Shown here piece by piece: positions 52,858 through 61,923 of a stretch of 64,000 nucleotides of DNA. Position 1 is the stretch's first letter. Each line of letters opens with the position of its first letter. The notes under the pieces were generated by a model. That model had not been told where the DNA came from. It saw only the letters and a list, made by a program, of their open reading frames with translations, and made no database searches. The position numbers and the translations under genes were made by a program. Source of the DNA: Limosilactobacillus panis (lineage in GTDB: Bacteria; Bacillota; Bacilli; Lactobacillales; Lactobacillaceae); assembly GCF_019797825.1 (NCBI RefSeq), contig NZ_CP081855.1, positions 1,612,001 through 1,676,000 on the forward strand, written 5' to 3'.

Positions 52858-54321
52858 TTAAGAACGGTGTCGCAACGACAGTGGCACCACAATAATTAGT
52901 AAAATGACAATTAAAACAATCGCCGCAATGACAATGTTTCTGTAACCCAGGTAGAGAATCCGCCGCATTTCGGGAATCAACTCGCGCGGCAAACGACTCG
53001 CGGTCTCAGCATTTGATAATTTGTTTAGCATCTGCATCGTAATGTCACCATGGGCCATCCTAACACCTCTAAACAGTTCCTGGTTCAAGATTACCCCGTA
53101 AACCGCCGCCATAATGGTCTGGCTGAGGATCCGCAATAGGTAACCCAGGGAAGTGGCAATCGGCACATCCCGCAACTCAGCATCCGTTTGCACGCTAATC
53201 TGCAGGATGTTGAAAACAAGGCCAACCCCGAAGCCTTCAAAAGCACCCATCAAAAGAAGCATCCAGAACGGGGCGCCTTGACCGCAAACGAGGATACCGA
53301 CAAAGGCAATGAAGATAGCGGCAGCCCCACAGGTTACCAGCCAGTACTTCCCCCACCGATCCTGGAGAAACGGCACCAATTCGGAACCAATAAAGTTAGT
53401 TACTGCGCCCGGGATCTGGGTCATCCCCCCAAGAAGAGCACTTAGGCCAAGAATCCCTTGGGCCCACATTGGAATGTAGGTAACAAAAGCAATGAAGGAT
53501 CCCCAAATGATGATGAAGAGGAGGAAGTCAATCACCAGTTCCCGGTTCTTAAACAAGCGACTCGGAATAATTGGGTCCACTGCCCGGCTGTCAACGCGGA
53601 CCATCCAGAAGAGCAGGGCCAGGCCAACTACAAAGAGGGTGCCAATCAACCAACCAGCTGCGCTCCCAATCAACTGCACCGCAACCAAAATGGTCACCAG
53701 GCTAACCACCAAGAGGGAAGCGCCTAGGTAGTCGACCGGTTTACCGGCCGCCTGCTTTTTAGGGCTCTTATAAAAGGTCCCTACCAGGGTAATAGCAACC
53801 AGGGCAATTGGGACATTAACATAAAAGACCCAGTGCCAACTGAGGGCATCAACGATCCACCCACCAAGTAGGGGTCCGATAATTGAAGCTGTCCCGAAAC
53901 AGGCACTGGAAATACCCAGAACTTCTGCCCGCTTACGCAGGTTTTGGTAAATTTCTGCATAAACGATGAAGGGGATGGTGTTCATTCCCCCGGCACCGAT
54001 TCCCATGACCGTCCGGGCAATGATGAACCATAGAATGTTGGGCGCGATTCCCTGAAAGACGGCCCCCACGAGGAAGAGCAGCGTGGCAGTGATGTACGCC
54101 CGCTTGTTTCCTTTGTGCTCCCCCATCTTGCTCCACAGGGGGGGCGCTACGGCCATTCCCAATAGGAAAGTAGCTACAATCCAGCCCATGTATTGTAGGC
54201 CGTGCAAGTCACTAGTGATGGCCGGCAGGGCAGTGTTGACGATTGTTGCATCCATCCCCGCCATGACATTAGAGAGGAGAAGCGCCCCCGTAACGAGTGT
54301 TCGTCGCTGATTTGCTTCCAA
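52858..54321 (-). CDS. DHA2-family MFS multidrug exporter
   Basis: 487 residues from TTG 54321, chosen because AAGGAGG lies six bases upstream; an open frame of 43 codons before it includes the terminator of the next gene and is not coding. First helix MAGMDATIVNTALPAI (DHA2 motif D1) and motif C region GTASIIGPLLGGWIVDALSWHWVFYVN are typical. About 14 membrane segments. Substrate unknown. Confidence 0.88.
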   Translation of the reverse strand: MEANQRRTLVTGALLLSNVMAGMDATIVNTALPAITSDLHGLQYMGWIVATFLLGMAVAPPLWSKMGEHKGNKRAYITATLLFLVGAVFQGIAPNILWFIIARTVMGIGAGGMNTIPFIVYAEIYQNLRKRAEVLGISSACFGTASIIGPLLGGWIVDALSWHWVFYVNVPIALVAITLVGTFYKSPKKQAAGKPVDYLGASLLVVSLVTILVAVQLIGSAAGWLIGTLFVVGLALLFWMVRVDSRAVDPIIPSRLFKNRELVIDFLLFIIIWGSFIAFVTYIPMWAQGILGLSALLGGMTQIPGAVTNFIGSELVPFLQDRWGKYWLVTCGAAAIFIAFVGILVCGQGAPFWMLLLMGAFEGFGVGLVFNILQISVQTDAELRDVPIATSLGYLLRILSQTIMAAVYGVILNQELFRGVRMAHGDITMQMLNKLSNAETASRLPRELIPEMRRILYLGYRNIVIAAIVLIVILLIIVVPLSLRHRS

Positions 54322-54349
54322 ACGATTACCTCCTTTTTTAACCAAAACA

Positions 54350-54380
54350 AAGGCTGGAAAGCAGTTTTCCAGCCTTTTCA
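54350..54380 (-). terminator. Terminator of the amidotransferase gene
   Basis: AAAAGGCTGGAAA pairs with TTTCCAGCCTTT; it ends the transcript from 54431-55099 and lies just before the MFS ribosome site, so it may also separate or attenuate the downstream gene. Confidence 0.8.
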
Positions 54381-54430
54381 TACTAATTTTTATTATAAAC
54401 AAGCTAACAACAAAAGTATAATATTCCAGC

Positions 54431-55099
54431 TTACTTAGTGATGAAGTCAAGCAGTTTGAACATTACCTGCTTGTTTTCGTCCGGAACCCCATGGGCAATA
54501 ATCTCCGCCGGCGTCTGGTGGAGGTCGTTATGGTCTAAGGGGTAGCCATTATCATTGACGGCCATTTCACGAACGTTGTCAATCAGGGGCTCAAAATGGA
54601 ATTGCAAGCCAATAACGTTGTCACCCAGTAAAAAACCCTGGTTCTTTACCAGGTCACTACTGAAGATAAGCCGGGCCTGGTCTGGGACCGTGAACATTTC
54701 CTCATGCCAGTGCAGGGCAACCAACTTTTCTGGGATACCAGGAATAGCGTCACTTTGCCGGTAGATGGGTGCCCAACCGACTTCTTTATGGGGAGCCTTA
54801 GTGATTGGATAGCCTAATGTCTTAACAATCTGTTGGGCCCCGTAACAGGCCCCAAAGATTGGCTTATACTGGTCCAGCAACTTCTGGATCAAAACCCGCT
54901 CCTGCTTGATCCAAGGGAGATCATCGTTAGGACTCATGGGTCCGCCGAGAATAATCATCAGGTCCGTTTCATCAGCCGTCGGGAGGTTACCAAACTGGTA
55001 AGGGTGGTAAACATAGAAATCATGGTGGTTAAAGTGTGCCCAGTCCTGGATTGATCCCGGCCCTTCGTTAGGCGTGTGTTGCAAAACATTAACGCGCAT
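54431..55099 (-). CDS. Class I glutamine amidotransferase-like protein
   Basis: 222 residues. The GATase nucleophile elbow GACYGAQQIV carries the Cys, with the His-Glu pair in LQFHFEP. N-terminal VLQHTPNEGPGSIQDW is typical of GMP synthase-like GATase domains without a synthase partner. Probably hydrolyses a gamma-glutamyl or amide compound; the substrate is not known. Confidence 0.85.
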   Translation of the reverse strand: MRVNVLQHTPNEGPGSIQDWAHFNHHDFYVYHPYQFGNLPTADETDLMIILGGPMSPNDDLPWIKQERVLIQKLLDQYKPIFGACYGAQQIVKTLGYPITKAPHKEVGWAPIYRQSDAIPGIPEKLVALHWHEEMFTVPDQARLIFSSDLVKNQGFLLGDNVIGLQFHFEPLIDNVREMAVNDNGYPLDHNDLHQTPAEIIAHGVPDENKQVMFKLLDFITK

Positions 55100-55202
55100 C
55101 TGTTTTCCTTTCCATCGACGGCAAAGTTTGGTGTAGGTTTCGCCTGCAAATACCTAAGATAGAAGCATTATAACACTGTCCATCACCCATTGACAACCAA
55201 TA

Positions 55203-55239
55203 CAAAAAGTAACTGACCACCAAAAATAATCAGTTGCTT
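55203..55239 (-). terminator. Terminator of the glycosylase-like gene
   Basis: AAAAGCAACTGA pairs with TCAGTTACTTTT, followed by TGTATT. Confidence 0.75.
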
Positions 55240-55877
55240 TTAATAATCTTTCCTAGCTTTTGCCAGTCTTCCTCTACCGTGGACATCAGCCGCCGGGCGT
55301 ACAGGACCGCGGCTGGATGGTACATGGGAACAAGCAGGTACTTTTTCTTCGTCCACTGGTAGCCCGTGTGGTCCGGGGTGGCCTGCTGAATGGGTTGGAC
55401 AATTTCTTGCCCATGGAGGTCACCAATGTTTGCGTGCGGACCCAGTAAACGTTTCAAGGCAGTATTACCGAGCGGGACGATGATTTGCGGCTGAACCGTT
55501 GCCAGTTCCCAATCAAACAGTGGGGCAAAGGCCAGTACCTCCGCCTTGGTCGGGGTCCGGTTGGGCATTTTCTCAACTACCTTGCCGGTCTTCTTATCCC
55601 GGACCCGTTTGATTGAATATGGCCGCCGACGGACAACACTGGTGATATAGGTATTCGCGCGTGAGTAGCCAATTGACGCTAAGAAACGCATTAGCTCCTG
55701 TCCCGAGGTACCAGAAAATGGAATGTTAACCTGCTCTTCATGGCGACCCGGGGCTTCACCGACGAGCATCAGGTCCGGGTGCATTGGCCCCTGCCCTGGC
55801 GTAAAGCCAGTAAGTTTCCGACCGGCTGTCCGCTTGTCCGCCTCATCTAATAGTTCTTGGGGGTACTTAATTATCAT
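55230..55877 (-). CDS. Uracil-DNA glycosylase superfamily protein (family 4/5-like, no cysteines)
   Basis: 215 residues. Motif 1 LVGEAPGRHEEQVNIPFSG, the central IIVPLGNTALKRLLG and motif 2 PMYHPAAVLY match the UDG family 4 pattern. The protein has no cysteine at all, so it cannot carry the 4Fe-4S cluster of families 4 and 5. A basic insert lies between the motifs (RRRPYSIKRVRDKKTGKVVEKM, about 84-105). Probably removes uracil or another damaged base, or has changed function. Confidence 0.82.
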   Translation of the reverse strand: MIIKYPQELLDEADKRTAGRKLTGFTPGQGPMHPDLMLVGEAPGRHEEQVNIPFSGTSGQELMRFLASIGYSRANTYITSVVRRRPYSIKRVRDKKTGKVVEKMPNRTPTKAEVLAFAPLFDWELATVQPQIIVPLGNTALKRLLGPHANIGDLHGQEIVQPIQQATPDHTGYQWTKKKYLLVPMYHPAAVLYARRLMSTVEEDWQKLGKIIKSN

Positions 55878-55887
55878 TAAACCACCC

Positions 55888-57255
55888 CTAACCGTTATGA
55901 CGCCACTTAACGTCGGTAAGGATCCGGGCCGTAATCAGACCGAGTGGCAAGAAGATGATAATCATCAGGGCCTTACTGAACCACAAAGCCCCCACACTGA
56001 TAGAAGTTAAGCCAATGTTGTACATTGCCCGGTACATGTACAGCCCCGGAACCATGATGACGATCGATGGGACAGTGATTGAAATTTGTGGGTAGCGGAC
56101 CTTCTTTTTAACCACCCAGGCAAGCAATCCGGCAATCACGGCACCGATGAAGGTGGCCGCCCCGGCGGGAATAACGGTTAAGTCAACCAGTTCCAAACGG
56201 GTGGTGTTGGCCACCGCACCAATCAATCCAGCCAAAGCTGCCATCTTCGGGGTACTATTAAACATGATTGAGAAGCCAAAGACCCCGCAAAAACTGGCCG
56301 GCAGGCGCAGGAGCAAGTAGGCCAGCGGTGACAGGGCAATTGTTGGGAAGTTTTCGGGCCGCAAGTTTACCGCCATGGCAACTACCCAGCCAACCACGGT
56401 GGCCACAACCACGATCAGGGCCGCATAGGCCAAGCGTTCAAGGCCCGACCGCATGTCCAACTTAGAGAGGTCCAGACCACTGGTGATGAACGGGAACCCG
56501 GGGATGACAAAGAGCATTGCCCCGATGTAACCCGCTTCGTGGCGGGAGCTGACGTCAAAGCCCATCTGCAGGATGGTCAGTGAAAGCAGGTAGGACAAGC
56601 AGGCAACCGCCACGGCGACTCCAATCCCAGCAAACATTGTAATGTGACGATCACTCATCTTCCGCCGGACATAGTTACCTAGTCCCGCGCCAATGAAGCT
56701 GCAAAGCATTTCAACCGGGCCCCCACCGAGGAGGAAAACGAAGGCACTGCAGGCAAGCGCCGCTGCTAAACCGACTTGCCATGGAGCGTAGTTGCCCTTG
56801 GAGTGGGCAATGTTTTCCAAGCGGGCGTGAATGTCGCCGATTGTCATCGAATCCCCGTGAGTATCAAAGTCCCGAATAAACTGTTCCATGTGGGAGAGCT
56901 TCGTCGTATTGATCCCCGTTGTCGGTAGTGAAAGGGCCTGGGTGTAACTGTGGTGGGCATCCATACAGGTATACTCAAGGGAAACCAGACCAATATCAAC
57001 CGAACAGGTCATCTTTAACTTCCGCGCAACAATGTTCATCGAGTCACGAACTCGCCACGCTCCGGTCCCGTAAGAGAGCATCATCAAGCCAATTCGGCCC
57101 ACAATAGCTGCCCGCTCGATCAGGTTTGCTTCACTGGCCGGCGTAAAGTTATCATTCGTAAAGAAATCATGCCACGGAATAGCCATGTGGTGCTTATTCG
57201 ATAGATGAGGCGTTGGCTGAAATTTGCCTGACAGCAATTCGTCGTCATTACTCAT
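55888..57255 (-). CDS. Threonine/serine exporter, fused ThrE type
   Basis: 455 residues from ATG 57255 (GGAGG upstream). The N-terminal soluble domain (about 20-145) with IGLMMLSYGTGAWRVRDSM is the DUF1212/ThrE domain, followed by about ten membrane helices. The last five belong to the second module (ThrE_2/DUF3815), which other bacteria encode separately. It exports threonine and serine. It lies 10 bases from the glycosylase-like gene on the same strand and may be the first gene of that operon. Confidence 0.85.
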   Translation of the reverse strand: MSNDDELLSGKFQPTPHLSNKHHMAIPWHDFFTNDNFTPASEANLIERAAIVGRIGLMMLSYGTGAWRVRDSMNIVARKLKMTCSVDIGLVSLEYTCMDAHHSYTQALSLPTTGINTTKLSHMEQFIRDFDTHGDSMTIGDIHARLENIAHSKGNYAPWQVGLAAALACSAFVFLLGGGPVEMLCSFIGAGLGNYVRRKMSDRHITMFAGIGVAVAVACLSYLLSLTILQMGFDVSSRHEAGYIGAMLFVIPGFPFITSGLDLSKLDMRSGLERLAYAALIVVVATVVGWVVAMAVNLRPENFPTIALSPLAYLLLRLPASFCGVFGFSIMFNSTPKMAALAGLIGAVANTTRLELVDLTVIPAGAATFIGAVIAGLLAWVVKKKVRYPQISITVPSIVIMVPGLYMYRAMYNIGLTSISVGALWFSKALMIIIFLPLGLITARILTDVKWRHNG

Positions 57256-57345
57256 TACAATTTTCCTCCGCAAAATATCACGTAATAATGTCAATCTAAT
57301 TTCACAATTACCATTATACGTCCCCTGTCAACATTGCTTAGAAAA

Positions 57346-58224
57346 TCACTTAATCCCTTTCAATTCCTCTACAAAGGCGGTCTCGTCGGGGGTCAAAACA
57401 TAGCCCTCACGAGTGGCAACCGAGATTGTAAACTTTTCCGGAAGCGGGTCCTTAATCGCAATAGAGACAATCCCGGGTTCGTTTTGCAAGGCATCCTTAG
57501 CCATCAGGCTGATTCCGAGATCCTGGCGGACAAGTTCCTTTACCCAGGAGATGTCAGGAACCTGGTAGTCACCCATCTGGGGATTGATTCCGGCATATGC
57601 GCAATACGCTTGCAAGGCGGCATGGTGGATATACTGCTGGTCATAGTTGATAAAGTACTCGTTAGCCAGCTCCTTAAAGAAGACCGCCTTGCGCTTAGCA
57701 AGGGGGTTTTGGTCACTGACAATGATGTTATAAGGCCGGGTCGTGATCAGGCTGGCAAAGATTCCTGGCTGGTTGATCAGGTGGTTGGACCCTAAAACAG
57801 CAATGTCAATCTTCCCCTCTTGCAGGCGGTTCAGTAGTTCGTGGGACCCGACTGATACAATTTTCAACCGCTGCATGATGTTTCCCGGAGTCTGCTGGAC
57901 AATCTTTGAGATGTACATTTTACCGATGATGGGCGGGAGGCCGAAGCGAATCTGCCGCTGGTTGGCCCGGCTGATTTCCTGGTGCATTAGCGAAATTTTC
58001 TTATTAATCACCTTAGCGTTTTCAAACAGCATCATCCCACTCCGGGTGACCATCTCGTCGCGGTGGACCTTATCTTTACGAATGAGTTTCGTGTTAAATT
58101 CACGCTCCAGCCGCTGAATCGACTGGGTGATTGTTGGCTGTGACACCTTGAAATGCTTTGCTACCTGGGTGTAATTCTTGTATTTCACCAGGGCCACAAA
58201 ATATTGGAGGTCACGGGTATTCAT
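57346..58224 (-). CDS. LysR-family transcriptional regulator
   Basis: 292 residues from ATG 58224 (AAAGGGG ten bases upstream). N-terminal helix-turn-helix RDLQYFVALVKYKNYTQVAKHFKVSQPTITQSIQRLEREF, then the two-lobe effector domain (RQIRFGLPPIIGKMYISKI). Similar proteins control malolactic genes in lactic acid bacteria, but no such gene is close. It lies 90 bases upstream of the ThrE gene on the same strand and is divergent from the IS4-disrupted locus. Confidence 0.88.
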   Translation of the reverse strand: MNTRDLQYFVALVKYKNYTQVAKHFKVSQPTITQSIQRLEREFNTKLIRKDKVHRDEMVTRSGMMLFENAKVINKKISLMHQEISRANQRQIRFGLPPIIGKMYISKIVQQTPGNIMQRLKIVSVGSHELLNRLQEGKIDIAVLGSNHLINQPGIFASLITTRPYNIIVSDQNPLAKRKAVFFKELANEYFINYDQQYIHHAALQAYCAYAGINPQMGDYQVPDISWVKELVRQDLGISLMAKDALQNEPGIVSIAIKDPLPEKFTISVATREGYVLTPDETAFVEELKGIK

Positions 58225-58330
58225 GGTTCTCATCCCCTTTAAGTTAAATACTACGCTAAAACCGTCAAAAAGGAAAAGCTTATGATAAGACGAACTGGTA
58301 CGATTCGCTATATAATAGTAGTTAAGATAA

Positions 58331-59884
58331 CTGAAACTTGAAAGCCCTGAATTGCAATGAAATCATTGTGGTTCAGGGCTTTTGGACGAAAAAAATAAAA
58401 AACGCAAGAACTCTTACGCTATACTTTAAGTGTCAAAATCAAAGTAGAAAAGAGTCTTGCGCTATGCAAATTATAAACCATTTCAGTACTGAAAACGATT
58501 CTCAAAACATTATTTCTCACTTCTTAAGCCTAATTGGTCTAGCTAAGCTAACTCACAGGGTGAATTTTAAGCGTCACTCATTATGTTCATTGAAAATGAT
58601 CGTAGCTTGGTTAATGACAGCTCATTTTGAGCGTCTTTCGATCAATCGTGCTCATCCAGATTGCCATTTTACCCCAAGAACGGCACGGAATGTTTTGAAT
58701 GATGGCCGTATTAACTGGCAGAAATTAGTCTGTTTAGTAGCGATTCAATTAATTCGCATCTTAACCCCGTTTATTGATGGTCGACGTCGTTTGGCATTAG
58801 TGCTTGATGATACTCTGTTAGCACGTCGTTGGTCCCAAAAGACTGAATTATTAGCCAAGACCTATGACCACGATAAGCACGAGTATGTAAATGGTTACCG
58901 TGGCTTAACTCTCGGTTGGAGTGATGGTAATACTTTTTTGCCTATTAATTTTGCTTTAATGTCAACTCACCAGCCTGCTAATCTGATTGGATGCTTAGCG
59001 CAGATTACTGACCAACGTCAAATTGCCGGTCAAAGAAGGGCTCAAGCTCAACGCCCAATGAACCAAGTGGCTCTAGAATTGATTAGACAAGCGCAAACAC
59101 TAGGCGTGTCAGCTAAATACGTCCTTTTTGATTCTTGGTACAGTTCGCCGAAGATGTTTTGGCAACTCGCTCAGCTTCAGCTTTTTGGTGTGGGTATGCT
59201 CAAACGCAGCGCAAAAGTCTATTATCGATATCGTGGTCGTCACTATAGCATTAAGGGTCTTTATCAACGTTTAGCAGCTTCTAAAATGAATTGTCGGCAT
59301 CACTATCTTTACAGCAGTGTCATTCAAGCCCAATATCATGGCCATCAGTTTCCGCTAAAAGTGGTTTTTGTATCCAAAAAGGGGCACCGTCAGGACTACC
59401 TAGTTTTAGCGACCACTAACTTAGCTATGCGGCCAGAAGAAATCATTCAATTGTACGGACGCCGCTGGCAAATTGAGACCTATTTCAAAGCTGCTAAGCA
59501 GTATTTAGCTCTTAATCGATCACAAATTCAAAGTTACGACGGTCAATGTGGTTATATTGCCGTCACCATGATTACTTATGACTTATTGGCTTGGCAAGAA
59601 CGACTTAATACTGATGATCGCACAATTGGTGGACTCTTTTACATTATGAATCAAGCACTGCCAGATATTCGTTTTATGGACGCATTGGTCTACTTATTTC
59701 ATGAACTGGGTCGAGCTGAGCTCAGCCTAACTGATCACATTGATGACATCATTAATCGATTCATAGCTCAGTTGCCAATAACGATCCAAAAAGCATTGAA
59801 TACTGGCATCTAAAAGTCTAATTTAGGCTGAGAAAAGCCGAAGCTGACGCAGCTCCGGCTAGTTTTCGTGCTTTCAAGTTTCAG
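58331..59884 (+). mobile_element. IS4-family insertion sequence, complete
   Basis: 1554 bp with perfect 15-bp inverted repeats (CTGAAACTTGAAAGC and its complement at 59870-59884) and a 9-bp target duplication. A hairpin near the left end (AGCCCTGAA.../TTCAGGGCT) may block outside transcription. It sits between a TATAAT box (58310-58315) and the ribosome site of the next gene, i.e. in that gene's 5' UTR. Confidence 0.93.
58464..59813 (+). CDS. IS4-family transposase
   Basis: 449 residues from ATG 58464 (AAAAGAG upstream). DDE motifs: LVLDDTLLARRWSQKTELL (first Asp), YVLFDSWYSSPKMFW (second Asp) and the Y-x2-R-x3-E signature in YGRRWQIETYFKAAKQ. The gene is intact. Confidence 0.93.
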   Translation: MQIINHFSTENDSQNIISHFLSLIGLAKLTHRVNFKRHSLCSLKMIVAWLMTAHFERLSINRAHPDCHFTPRTARNVLNDGRINWQKLVCLVAIQLIRILTPFIDGRRRLALVLDDTLLARRWSQKTELLAKTYDHDKHEYVNGYRGLTLGWSDGNTFLPINFALMSTHQPANLIGCLAQITDQRQIAGQRRAQAQRPMNQVALELIRQAQTLGVSAKYVLFDSWYSSPKMFWQLAQLQLFGVGMLKRSAKVYYRYRGRHYSIKGLYQRLAASKMNCRHHYLYSSVIQAQYHGHQFPLKVVFVSKKGHRQDYLVLATTNLAMRPEEIIQLYGRRWQIETYFKAAKQYLALNRSQIQSYDGQCGYIAVTMITYDLLAWQERLNTDDRTIGGLFYIMNQALPDIRFMDALVYLFHELGRAELSLTDHIDDIINRFIAQLPITIQKALNTGI

Positions 59885-59909
59885 TTAAGATAACAAAGGA
59901 GGAGCGCTC

Positions 59910-60116
59910 ATGGGTCTTTCAAAAGCAATCAGTTCTTATTTTGACCAACTTATTTACGCCATTGGTAACTACCACTACAACTGGCATCCCGCAATCGAGC
60001 TATTACTGGTGATTCAGGGACAGATAATTGTCAACGTTGACGGTCACCAGTACCAGCTTGCCCCAGCTGACATGGTCCTCATTAACGCCAACCAGGGGCA
60101 TGCTACTTTGGTATGA
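59910..60116 (+). pseudogene. N-terminal cupin fragment, probably of an AraC-type regulator
   Basis: 68 codons after a perfect AAAGGAGGAG site. YHYNWHPAIELLLVIQGQII followed by VNVDGHQYQLAPADMVLINANQGH is the sugar-sensing cupin start of AraC-family regulators. The frame stops right after GHATLV, and no DNA-binding domain follows. The rest was probably deleted before or during formation of the junction with the LacI gene. Its promoter is cut off by the IS4 element. Confidence 0.6.
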
Positions 60117-60159
60117 AGGAAAACTAAACGTTTACTGACTTACTAAGGGAGGAACCACC

Positions 60160-61164
60160 ATGGCCAGTATCAGGCAGATTGCCAAAATCACGGGGTTTTC
60201 TCCGGCAACCGTCTCCCGGGTCCTCAACCACGACCCACAATTAGCCGTCAAGAATAGTACGCGGCGGTCCATCACCCAAGCAGCCCACCAACTGGGCTAC
60301 CAGGCTGGGCACCTTTCACAGATTGCGGCAATGAACCTGCAGCAAAGCCAAATTCTCGTTCTCCAAGTACCACAGGATCCCACCCGCACCTACTTCTCTA
60401 CCATCAACCAGGGGATTAGAGATGAGGCCGCATTGCACGGCCTGACCATCGGGAAGTGGCTAACCATCCCCGACCAGGCTTTCTCATACCGCAGCGCTCA
60501 AAAGTTCCAGGCCGTGGTCCTGATTGGCGTTTTTGAACGGACCTTTCTTGAGCAGCTTTACCAGTATAACCAGAATTTAATCATCATTGATGACCACCGT
60601 TACTTTGCCAATTATGACCTGGTCCGTAACAATTACGAAGCGGCCACTGCGGCAGTATTAAACCGGCTTTACCAGCTTGGCCACCGGCGAATTGCCTTTA
60701 TTGGCGGCAGTGGGTACTCACTGAAGAAAGACGGCCACCACGGTGATAAAATTACTGATATCCGGACCAGTGCCTACCAAAGGTGGATGCAAGCTCACCA
60801 CCTCGCGGCCCATACTTATGAGACCAGTTGGCACGCTGAGGAAGCGGCCCGGGCCATGGATGAAATCCTGCAGAGTTCCCTCCGATTTGACGCCGTCTTG
60901 ACCGCCAGTGATATTTTAGCGGCGGGCGTTTACCGGGCGACCGAGCAGCACCAGGTTGCGATTCCACAATCCCTGGCGGTGGCCAGCTTTGATGACAGCC
61001 AGCAGGCCACCCGCTTAACACCGGCCCTTTCCTCTGTTCGGCCCCACAGCTATGAGATGGGAAAAATGGCGGTTCGACTTGCCCTGGAACGGCTGCTTGA
61101 GCACCGGAGTGTCCCCGTTCAGACAATTCTACCGGCTAACTTTATTGAACGTCGCAGCATTTAA
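60160..61164 (+). CDS. LacI/GalR-family transcriptional regulator
   Basis: 334 residues. Helix-turn-helix ASIRQIAKITGFSPATVSRVLNHD at the N-terminus, then a sugar-binding domain with LGHRRIAFIGG and ASFDDSQQATRLTPALSSVRPHSYEMGKMAVRLALERL, as in MsmR/GalR repressors. AGGGAGG precedes ATG. No sugar transport or hydrolase gene is adjacent in the window, so the effector is unknown; the cupin fragment upstream hints at a lost carbohydrate locus. Confidence 0.9.
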   Translation: MASIRQIAKITGFSPATVSRVLNHDPQLAVKNSTRRSITQAAHQLGYQAGHLSQIAAMNLQQSQILVLQVPQDPTRTYFSTINQGIRDEAALHGLTIGKWLTIPDQAFSYRSAQKFQAVVLIGVFERTFLEQLYQYNQNLIIIDDHRYFANYDLVRNNYEAATAAVLNRLYQLGHRRIAFIGGSGYSLKKDGHHGDKITDIRTSAYQRWMQAHHLAAHTYETSWHAEEAARAMDEILQSSLRFDAVLTASDILAAGVYRATEQHQVAIPQSLAVASFDDSQQATRLTPALSSVRPHSYEMGKMAVRLALERLLEHRSVPVQTILPANFIERRSI

Positions 61165-61178
61165 GTAGCGTAGTATCC

Positions 61179-61224
61179 AAAGAGGCCTTCAGCACGCGGA
61201 TTCCCGAATGCTGAAGGCCTCTTT
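61179..61224. terminator. Terminator between convergent genes
   Basis: AGAGGCCTTCAGCA pairs with TGCTGAAGGCCTCT, followed by TTT. Confidence 0.88.
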
Positions 61225-61429
61225 ATTTAATTCGACTAATTTGGATCTGCTGCTTCTTCAAGAAGAGATGGTCGACCTGGTAGCCGTAGTCTAATAGTTC
61301 CTTCTTATACCTCAGAAAAGAATGGTCGAGCGGAACGCCCGCAATCTTTTCGACCGCACTAAAGGGAATCATTAGGCGATCCTGGCCACAATCTGCAATG
61401 TATTTCCATAATTGATCATACTTACTCAT
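61223..61429 (-). CDS. Small conserved-looking protein (DUF7662-like)
   Basis: 68 residues beginning MSKYDQLWKYIADCGQDR, with FSAVEKIAGVPLDHSFLRYKKELLDYGYQV. The pattern of a WKYI start, an EKIAG segment and a C-terminal basic strand resembles small DUF7662-type proteins of unknown function. A GCGAGG ribosome site is eight bases from ATG. Function unknown. Confidence 0.65.
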   Translation of the reverse strand: MSKYDQLWKYIADCGQDRLMIPFSAVEKIAGVPLDHSFLRYKKELLDYGYQVDHLFLKKQQIQISRIK

Positions 61430-61477
61430 TTTTAACGCCTCGCAATTCTCGTAACCTCCCTGGTGATGGTCACTTAA

Positions 61478-61549
61478 TTATTGCTTCCACATCTTTTTTA
61501 CTGACGACGGTGTTTCTTGAAGGAGATGCTCATAAAACTCAACTTGCAT
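61478..61549 (-). CDS. 23-residue ORF overlapping the upstream gene
   Basis: ATG 61549 is seven bases after a perfect AAAGGAG and overlaps the last codons of the 96-residue gene, so translation would be coupled. The peptide starts MQVEFYEHLLQETPSSVKKM and stops at TAA 61478. It is amphipathic and has no recognised family. Whether it is made is not shown by sequence. Confidence 0.4.
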   Translation of the reverse strand: MQVEFYEHLLQETPSSVKKMWKQ

Positions 61550-61829
61550 CCTCATTCTCCTTTGTCTGGCTTAAATATACTTGGTGGCTCCGCGGGAATT
61601 CGCGTTTGAACGCACTTGTTACCGCATGCTTAGCTTTTCCACCGGCTAAGCAGTAGGTTTGCTTGGCATCCACGTAGCCCCGCTCAATCAGGATTAGGGT
61701 TTCATCCCCGGCCTCAACCGTCAAGGAACGATCCTTCTTTTTAGTCAATAGGTAGATTCGTTGGTTAGTAGTCCCCTTCAGTGTCCGTTTGAGAATCGCT
61801 TTGGCCTGTTTAATTGGTATCTCACGCAT
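61539..61829 (-). CDS. Hypothetical 96-residue basic protein
   Basis: MREIPIKQAKAILKRTLKGT, then YLLTKKKDRSLTVEAGDETLILIERGYVDAKQTY and an alternating beta-type C-terminal half. No family recognised. The ribosome site is weak. It is followed by an overlapping 23-codon ORF and then a 68-residue gene, all on one strand. Confidence 0.55.
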   Translation of the reverse strand: MREIPIKQAKAILKRTLKGTTNQRIYLLTKKKDRSLTVEAGDETLILIERGYVDAKQTYCLAGGKAKHAVTSAFKREFPRSHQVYLSQTKENEDAS

Positions 61830-61923
61830 CCAACCAGTCTTTTCCTACTCAATTCAATGATAATTTCCCGGGAAATCATTCTTAACCATTGCACTTTTAT
61901 CCAATTCAGTATAGCACAGTCCA

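Larger units (their letters stand above)
58322..59893 (+). repeat. 9-bp target duplication of the IS4 element
   Basis: TTAAGATAA occurs at 58322-58330 and 59885-59893, directly outside the inverted repeats. Confidence 0.9.
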
